In this document: positions 57,336 through 64,000 of the stretch, piece after piece
Numbering within the stretch: the stretch's first letter is position 1
Layout: each line of letters begins with the position of its first letter
Source of the DNA: Eleusine coracana subsp. coracana
Taxonomy: Eukaryota > Streptophyta > Magnoliopsida > Poales > Poaceae
Reading direction: 5' to 3'
Length of the DNA: 64,000 bases
NCBI GenBank assembly: GCA_032690845.1
Contig: CM064426.1
Coordinates: 46,516,508 to 46,580,507 of the forward strand
The notes under the pieces: model-generated
The model's database searches: none
The model's input: the letters and a program-made list of their open reading frames with translations, nothing else
Told to the model about the DNA's origin: nothing
Position numbers and translations under genes: made by a program

Positions 57336-59174
57336 GATGGATTGCAAATCCACCAAGAAAGTCACCGCCACCAAATCATCTTCCTTGAAGCTAGAGATTC
57401 CAGACCAATTGCAGGAGTTCTCCAAGAGTAGCATCACCACCTCCAATTTGAACACGATGGTGGTGGATGGCATCCTCCCAGAGCAAGCTTTTGTCGACTG
57501 GAAGGTACCTAAAGAGGCCCGCCCCCTCCCAATCCATAAGCAGATTGTAGTCTTTCGCTCTTTTTTTCGAGCATGGATTTGGAGTGCCGTGCTGTAGCTT
57601 CTTGTGCGGGCTCTTGTTCTTCTATGGGGTCGAGATTGTCAACCTCAATTCCAACTTCATTCTTCATATTGCAATCTTTGTACATCTGTGCAAAGCTTTC
57701 CTGTGCGTTCTGCCCCATTTTACTCTATTTTGCCACCTCTTCGTTCTCTGACAACTACCAACCAAGGACAACCAAGTTGCTATTGGAGGAGTGGGCTTTC
57801 AGCTGCGTAAGAAGGAGGCGTACATCAATGTGCCCATGAACACCGGGAACAAGAACTAGAGGGATGAGTGGTTTTATTGTGATAACCCTCCTCCTCTTAC
57901 TGATTTCTGTGGTGCCAAAGCTGCTCCCCAACTTCATTGGTCTGAGAAGCCGGATCCGACCAACCATCAAGTGGTCGCCCTACTGGAGAAGATTGCAGTG
58001 CTTAAGAACGAGGGGGTTGAGGCATTACTATAGCAAAGAGCTTCATAGTTTGCTGAGTGCAGTCCCTGAAGCAGCAGAGTCACCATGCCTAGATGTATGC
58101 CACGGACGATGAAACAACGGAAGTACCTAATCCTCCGAACTCCACTCTCTGTTGGTCTCGACTGTCGAAGATGTTCGAAGGAGAAATCATTCAGGACCAC
58201 CTCTTGATAGCAAAGGCGTACAATGTGGCACCCAGCGAGCCGGAGTAAGCTTTCGGTTGTCTTGAATAATTTTGATGTCTTTTGGAACAATCACAATATG
58301 TGATATCTTGGTGTTTTTGCAGGTTCTGGACACTTATTTGTCACATCCTCCGCTCCGTCCGACTGATACCGAGGGACCAGATTATGCTAAAAACCGTGGC
58401 TGACCGGTGCTGGCGGCTCAAGTTCATTAGCGGGCGCTCGTCCATGAGGGGCTGCTGATAGCATTGCCACCCTATCTCCTGTCAACCTGCCTTCCCCCAG
58501 CTGACGAGTGAAGTAGACTGCCCACTGCTGTAAGCAGTATGAGGGGGATCAGGGTGATGATGAGGAAGAGCTCACCCAAGGCACCGGTCTGCCAACTCCT
58601 GCTCACTCCGACTGACCAGCAAGCCAGTCGGATCCCCTGAGCAAAGCGTTGAGTGATGTAGGAGCAGCAAAGAAGACTAGTGATGTCGGCAAGTCTTCCC
58701 AAAAGAGGAAAGAGACCGATTCGCAGACCACTTCTTCAAAGAAGAGGGTCTGTCGAATCAAAATCAAGAAAGCTTCCAGGTTAGCCCCCGTGATCTCATG
58801 ATCCTTTGTATTTGGTCAATACCCATGGTCTAATATTAATCACCACATTTTCTAATGAACATAGTGGTCGGTCGAGTGATACTCAAAGTACCCAAGGATC
58901 TGAGGATACTCGGTCATACCCAACTCCTCGTTCCATCGACTTACCTCGATCGGTCAACAAACCATCAGGTACTCCGACTGATCCAAGGAAGTCATCCGAA
59001 GAAGCAGCTCCTACATCAACACTAGAGCCAGCACCCCAGATTGTCAACCCTTCTTCGGTTACGCTCCTTCCTCCTTCGGTCAACGCACCAAGAGGCCAAC
59101 AAGGTACATCAATACCAAGCTTATTTGTTTTTCTGAGTCTTTATCCTTAGCTTAACCATTTTCTTTGTATTTAG
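57336..59174 (+). pseudogene. Tat-5 antisense ORF (PF04195-like, spliced)
   Basis: The ATG at 57336 gives MDCKSTKKVTATKSSSLKLE. A frame change in the T-run near 57563 leads to the domain: HGFGVPCCSFLCGLLFFYG, then LNSNFILHIAIFVHLCKAFL. Later come AYINVPMNTGNKN and DEWFYCDNPPPL. A likely intron spans about 58248-58321, ending TTTTTGCAG. Another (58780-58864) follows RIKIKKASR, the same place as intron 43923-43993 in Tat-4 after LKFKRRTR. The exon after it is Ser/Thr/Pro-rich (58865-59103), and a further donor (AAGGTACATC) follows. The rest is cut by the next element. Several stops are present. Confidence 0.7.
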
Positions 59175-59177
59175 AAA

Positions 59178-60030
59178 ATGTATGCTCTTGTGGAAAGGAA
59201 ACAGGCCAGGGTTGAATACCTGATGTGGAAAAGGGTTTCCGATCTTCTGAAAGGTTCTGGATACGTTGATTTGGTCGGAGGTGACACACAAATCGATCCG
59301 GCTTTAGAACAACACGTTCTAAACCCCGCAATCATAGCACGACGTCTCCTCTGGTTATCAACCATCCTAAAATAATTGACCTCGCCGAGAAGTCTAATCC
59401 CTGCCTATGAATCAAGAACACAAGCAAGAACAGAGTAGAATGCAACACAATTGCAGATGTATTATGAATCTCACAAAGTTGGGATCTCACAAACCGTGAT
59501 GACGGCGAAACTGTTATGAATAGAATAATCTAAGCAAAACCCCCAAACCCTAATGGTGCGGCGGTGGCTGTATATGAAGACCCTAGGGTCGAGCAAGACC
59601 CTCCAGACGCGCCCCTAATTGGGCTCAACTAGATACAAAGCCCAAAGGCCAAAAACAGGCGACACAGCACCAAAACAGATTTTGGATCCTCTCTTGTTTT
59701 GAGGATTCCCGATGACTCCAAACGAATTTTGATATGAGATCGGTAGCATTGGAAAGGTCTTCTTCTTATATTTCCGCGCATATGCAGAACGTCCAAATCT
59801 GAGTCTATATGCGTCCTGGGCATCCGTTTTAGTGCAGACTGGTCCTGAGCCCCGAAACAGACTCGAAGTCGGTTTTGGTTGGGCCTCCACCTTGGCTTCC
59901 ACGTCCTTGCTGGTCCTCCACGTCTCCATGTCCTTCTCCCATCATCTACTGGTTCTCTCCATGGTTCCTAATTACAATATAATCATTAGGTAGCAAACCA
60001 TTCTCAAAAGTGACATATAATGAAGAACGT
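59178..60030 (-). repeat. Probable 3' LTR of the chromovirus-like Gypsy element
   Basis: Downstream of the pol stop (minus strand) the sequence has LTR-like features. A transcribed-region-like segment has GCCACCGCCGCACC and GGCAGGGATTAG, then GGCGAGGTCAATTATT near 59385, which I associate with the end part of such LTRs. Exact ends are not proven because the 5' LTR is outside the window. The outer limit could be anywhere between 59178 and 59390, and the inner one is near 60030. Confidence 0.5.
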
Positions 60031-60054
60031 AGGAACGAGCTCACCTATAAATTT

Positions 60055-63000
60055 AGTCATCGTGCACGAGCTCTAGTCATTGGACCTTGCAAGTCCAGAA
60101 TTGGAGGAGTGTTGCATGTATCCTTAGGACTGATGTCCTCATCATCCTCCCCCTCTTGAAGTGGAGTCGTCCTCGACTCAAGCTCATTCTCTTCTCCCAA
60201 GTGTGGTTTCAAATCTAAAATGTTAAAAGTAGGACTAACCCCGAACTCGGGAGTCAACTCAAGTTTGTATGCATTTTCATTAATCTTCTCAATTATTTTG
60301 AACGGACCATCAGCTCTAGGCATTAATTTAGAGTTTCTCAAATCTGGAAATCTATCCTTTCTCAAGTGTAACCATACTAAATCTCCTACATCAAGTTTTA
60401 CTTCTTTTCTACCTTTACTTCCAGCAATTTTATGTCATTCATCTTTTCAATGATAAGTCTAGTGGTCTCATGCATTTTCAAAATAAATTCAGCACGCTCC
60501 TTAGCATCAACATGAACTCTCTCATGAATAGGTAGAGGAAGTATATCAAGTGGAGTATGAGGATCAAAACCAATTCTAGACTAGAGCAATTTTATGTCAT
60601 TCACCTTGAAAGGACTTACCTTGGTAGTAGAATATGTTGCCCGATTATATGCAAATTCAACATGAGGAAAACATTTTTCCCATTGCTTCAAATTGTTCTT
60701 CAAAATAGCTCTCAACATACTACCCAAAGTGCGGTTCACCACCTCAGTTTGTCCATCAGTTTGTGGGTGACAAGTTGTAGAAAACAACAACTTTGTACCC
60801 AACTTATTCCAAAGCGTGCGCCAAAAGTGACTCAAGAATTTTGCATCACGATCTGAAACAATAGTAGAAGGCATACCATGCAAACGTACAATTTCTTTGA
60901 AAAAGAGATCAGCAATATAACTAGCATCATCAGTCTTATGACATGGTATAAAGTGTGCCATCTTAGAAAATCTATCCACAACAATAAAAATACTATCACT
61001 CCCCCTCTTAGTCCTAGTCAGTTCTAAAAGAAAGTCCATAGAAATATCCGCCCAAGGAATAGAAGGAACAGGAAGTGGCATGTATAAACCATGTGGATTC
61101 AAGCGAGATTTAGCTTTTTGACATGTAGTGCAGCGAGCAACAAAGCGCTCAACATCTTTCCTCATCCTTGGCCAAAAGAAGTGTGTGGCCAAAATATCAT
61201 CTGTCTTCTTCGCACCAAAATGACCCATCAATCCACCTTCGTGCGCCTCCTGTAACAACAAAAGACGAACGGAACCAACTGGAATGCATAGGCGGTTAGC
61301 TCTAAACAAGATTCCGTCAGTCAACACAAATTTGTTCCATGTACGACCTTCTTTACAATGCAGAAATACATCCTTAAAATCAACATCAGCAGCATATTGT
61401 TCTTTAATTGCCTCAAGTCCAAAAATTCTACAATCAAGTTGAGACAATAAAGTATAGCGCCTAGATAAAGCATCAGCGATCACATTATCCTTCCCTTTCT
61501 TAAGTGATTCAATAAACTCAATCCATTTAGCATGTCTATGGTTCAAATTACATTGAGAACAAATATTCTTAAGTGATTCATGATCAGAATGAATAACAAA
61601 TTCTTTAGGCAACAAATAATGACACCACGTCTCTAAACAACGTACAAGTGCATACAATTACATATCATACGTGGAGTAATTCAAAACAGGCCCAGTAATT
61701 TTCTCACTAAAGTATGCAACAGGTTTACTATCTTGCATCAAAACACCACCAATGCCTATACCACTAGCATCACATTCAAGCTCAACAATCTTATCAAAAT
61801 TAGGTAATTGCAGCAATGGTGAATGTGTATGTTTACCTTCAAAGCATCAAAAGACTCATGATGTACCTTACCCCAATGGAAATCAACGCCCTTCTTTGTC
61901 AACTCATGCAAAGGTGCAGCAATGGTGCTGAAATCTTTGACACAGCGGCGGTAGAAACCAACAGGACCAAGAAAACTCCTCACCTGTGTGATAGTTTTTG
62001 GCACAGGCCAGCTCTTTATGGCTTCAATCTTCACCTCATCCACCTCAATTCCCTATGGAGTCACAACATAGCCAAGATAAGAGACTCGATCCGTGCAAAA
62101 GGTGCACTTCTCAAGGTTACCAAATAAACGTGCATCTCGTAAAGCATCAAAAACAGCATACAAATGATTCATATGTTCATTTATGGATTTGCTATAAATC
62201 AAGATATCATCAAAGTAAACTACCACAAATTTGCCAATAAAAGCTCTTAAAACCTCATTCATCAAGCACATGAAAGTACTACGTGCATTAGTTAAACCAA
62301 AAGGCATTACTAACCACTCATATAATCCAAATTTGGTTTTGAAAGCTATTTTCCATTCGTCTCCATGTTTCCTTCTAATTTGATGGTAGCCACTATGCAA
62401 AACAATTTTAGTGAAAATTATAGCACCACATAACTCATCAAGCATGTCGTCTAGCCTAGGAATAGGATGACAATACCTAATAGTAATATTATTAATGGCT
62501 CTACAATCTATACACATACGCCAAGTACCATCTTTCTTAGGAACCAAAAGTACAGGAACAGCACAAGGACTAAGTGATTGACGAACAGACCCACGATCCA
62601 AAAGGTCTTGAACTTGTCGTTGTATCTCCTTAGTCTCCTCAGGGTTGGTCCTATAAGCAGCACGGTTTGGCAAAATAGCACCCGGAATCAAATCAATTTG
62701 ATGCTCAATCCCTCTCAAAGGTGGCAATCCTAGGGGTATCTCAGCTGGAAAAACATCCTCATACTCCTGCAAAAGGTTAGTGACAGAAGGAGACAAAGCA
62801 CTAGAAGCAATATCATCAAGCGAAAACAAAGCTTCTTTGCATATCAAAGCATAGCAAATATCATTGTTATCAGAAATTTCAGCAAGCTCAGATTTTGTTG
62901 CAAGACATGAACGACCTTGTAATTTAATTCCAGCACCCTTAGAACTTGAAGAATCATTGACATTACTAGGTGTAGAATTAGAATTAACAGGTTGTTGAAT

Positions 63001-64000
63001 TTTAGAACCTTTATTTTTCAAACTAGCAGCTCTTTCTAAATCAGCTTGTACAATTTCAGCAGGGGTCATTGGTAACAAAGTAATTTTAGTTCCTTTATGC
63101 ATAAAAGTGTACTTATTACTTCTACCATGGTGTACAGCATCATTATCAAATTCCCAAGGTCTACCCAATAAAAGTGGGCATGCTTGCATGGGTATGACAT
63201 CACAATCAACAGAATCCACATAAGAACCAATGGAAAAAGGAACTCTGCAAGTTTGTATTACCTTAGCTTTGCCAGAGTCGTTTAACCACTGAATATAGTA
63301 CGGATGTGGATGTGGACGTGTGGTCAAAGCAAGCTTGTTGACCACATCAGTACTCACCAAGTTATTGCAGCTCCCTCCATCAATGATGACACGTGCTCGA
63401 CGGTTCTTGATGATGAAGAAAATCTGGAACAAGTTGTGGCGCTGCATTGTCTCGGGATGATGAACTTATGCGCTAAGGACACATTGAACAATAATGTTCA
63501 TGTATCCCGTGGTGTCTCCGCCTCCAAGGACGAGGTCACTGCTGGTGGCAGCGACGTCCTCCTCCTCATCCTCCATATCCAAGGTGCTCATGTAACCGCC
63601 ATCGTCTGTCGCCACATATGCCCGCCTACTTGGACAATCATTCTGCACAAGGCCAAGTCCATGGCAGCGGTGGCATTGAATCCCTGTAGTGTGCCCCGTC
63701 AAAGCAACAGAGGAGGCACTACTAGCTAGTACCTGCACATAAGTTTTACCCGAGCGCGTAGAAGGTGCAGGGGCTGATCTTGGGGCTGTAGAAACAACAC
63801 TGGTTCCCTTGGTAGCTGCTGGTGGGGGCGGCCGGAAAGATGGCCTGGGCAACCCCAAAGTCCCCGTCGAGCGTGGGGGGTAGGAGTTCCTTGACTTGCT
63901 GTACTCCTCAAAAGCCTGGAAAAGTCCATGTGATTCTTTCTCTGCAAGCATAGCATACTGGAAACACTGGGTGAGGGTATAATATTCTTTATAATCAAGG
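60055..64000 (-). pseudogene. gag-pol: Chromovirus-like Gypsy gag-pol, continuing past the window end
   Basis: From the right edge: the gag end has a zinc knuckle (IQCHRCHGLGLVQNDC, with Leu where the family has His). Protease has VIIDGGSCNNLVS (near 63385) and CPLLLGRPWEFD. RT has CAVPVLLVPKKDGTWRMCID, EWLVMPFGLTNA and VVVYFDDILIYS. RNase H (62043-61480) has frame changes and a short in-frame loss between WIEFIES and LKKGKDN. Integrase (61330-60590) has HEGGLMGHFGAKK, CTTCQKAK, ISMDFLL (Asp), VSDRDAKF (Asp) and GQTEVVNRTL (Glu). The end reads ADGPFKIIEKINENAYKLEL and GPMTRARAR. Stops fall near 62050 and 60570. The RT style is that of plant chromoviruses; the subfamily is uncertain. Confidence 0.88.
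60423..60603. repeat. 19-bp direct repeat in the chromovirus-like integrase tail
   Basis: AGCAATTTTATGTCATTCA occurs at 60423-60441 and again at 60585-60603. The left copy fits the normal coding context; the right copy replaces part of the integrase tail and adds a stop. It looks like a templated patch left by DNA repair or replication. Confidence 0.8.

Larger units (their letters stand above)
55943..59177 (-). mobile_element. Tat-5: 3' part of a Tat element related to Tat-4
   Basis: A minus-strand 3' LTR (55943-56318) and the region with an antisense ORF on the plus strand remain; pol, gag and the 5' LTR are gone. The LTR shares the start, end and several inner words with the Tat-4 LTRs (TTCGGGCC, CCTACGT and CTTATATAT), but the similarity is partial. 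The left edge lies in Copia-C gag. The right edge, where the chromovirus-like element starts, lies between 59160 and 59390. Confidence 0.75.

Noticed and set aside
59178..59375. Last exon of the Tat-5 antisense ORF
   Set aside because: The plus-strand ORF follows a good splice acceptor, but the minus strand reads like the end part of the chromovirus-like LTR. I left the boundary open and did not claim an exon.
1..64000. Host gene among the transposons
   Set aside because: Every ORF above background could be assigned to a retrotransposon or was low-complexity. A short non-coding host fragment cannot be excluded at 22585-22941.

Overview
This window looks like nuclear DNA of a grass, probably a panicoid (inferred). 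It is a dense, nested block of LTR retrotransposons. I found no host protein-coding gene, tRNA, rRNA, CRISPR array or bacterial-type operon that I can support. The evidence for a grass is the mix of families: Ty3/Gypsy Tat-lineage elements with a second RNase H and a long antisense ORF, Ty1/Copia Sirevirus-like elements with palindrome clusters in the LTR and AGGGGGAG-type tracts before the 3' LTR, and a chromovirus-like Gypsy. Nearly every coding region carries stops and frameshifts, which fits old heterochromatin such as pericentromeric DNA.

Layout, using my own labels. (1) 1-15608: Tat-1, minus strand. Its 3' LTR is cut by the window start, it carries an antisense ORF on the plus strand (3745-6766), and its gag-pol remnant (11148-14949) has lost gag core and protease. 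It is split by a 3.9-kb solo LTR (sLTR-a, 7151-11033). (2) 15609-16463: an array of about 29-bp repeats arranged in units of about 360 bp. (3) 16464-20443: Copia-A, plus strand, 5'-truncated, with an intact 3' LTR. (4) 20444-22584: the 3' end and LTR of Tat-2. (5) 22585-22941: an unassigned diverged duplication. (6) 22942-26286: Copia-B, with 5' LTR, PBS and gag but no pol. (7) 26287-53351: Tat-3, plus strand, split by a second, inverted copy of the solo LTR (sLTR-b, 26579-30483) and, inside its 3' LTR, by a complete element, Tat-4 (41261-52865, minus strand). Tat-4 has 418-bp LTRs and a perfect GGTAT target-site duplication. (8) 53352-54249: part of another LTR. (9) 54250-55942: Copia-C gag-protease-integrase fragment, minus strand. 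(10) 55943 to about 59177: Tat-5, minus strand, with 3' LTR and antisense ORF only. (11) About 59178 to 64000: a chromovirus-like Gypsy, minus strand, running off the right edge.

The most interesting shared feature is the antisense gene of the Tat elements. Four of the five Tat copies keep a recognisable gene pointing against gag-pol, between pol and the 3' LTR (Tat-2 keeps only its distal end). Each has its own TATA box, an N-terminal domain resembling the plant 'putative gypsy-type transposon' domain (Pfam PF04195), an acidic or low-complexity middle, a coiled-coil C-terminal part and short GT-AG introns. Other points of note are a perfect 45-bp inverted duplication inside Tat-4 pol, the repeat array at 15.6-16.5 kb, separate palindrome clusters in unrelated LTR families, and the GC-rich leader-like part of the solo LTRs. 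All homology statements come from reading motifs by eye; no database search was run.
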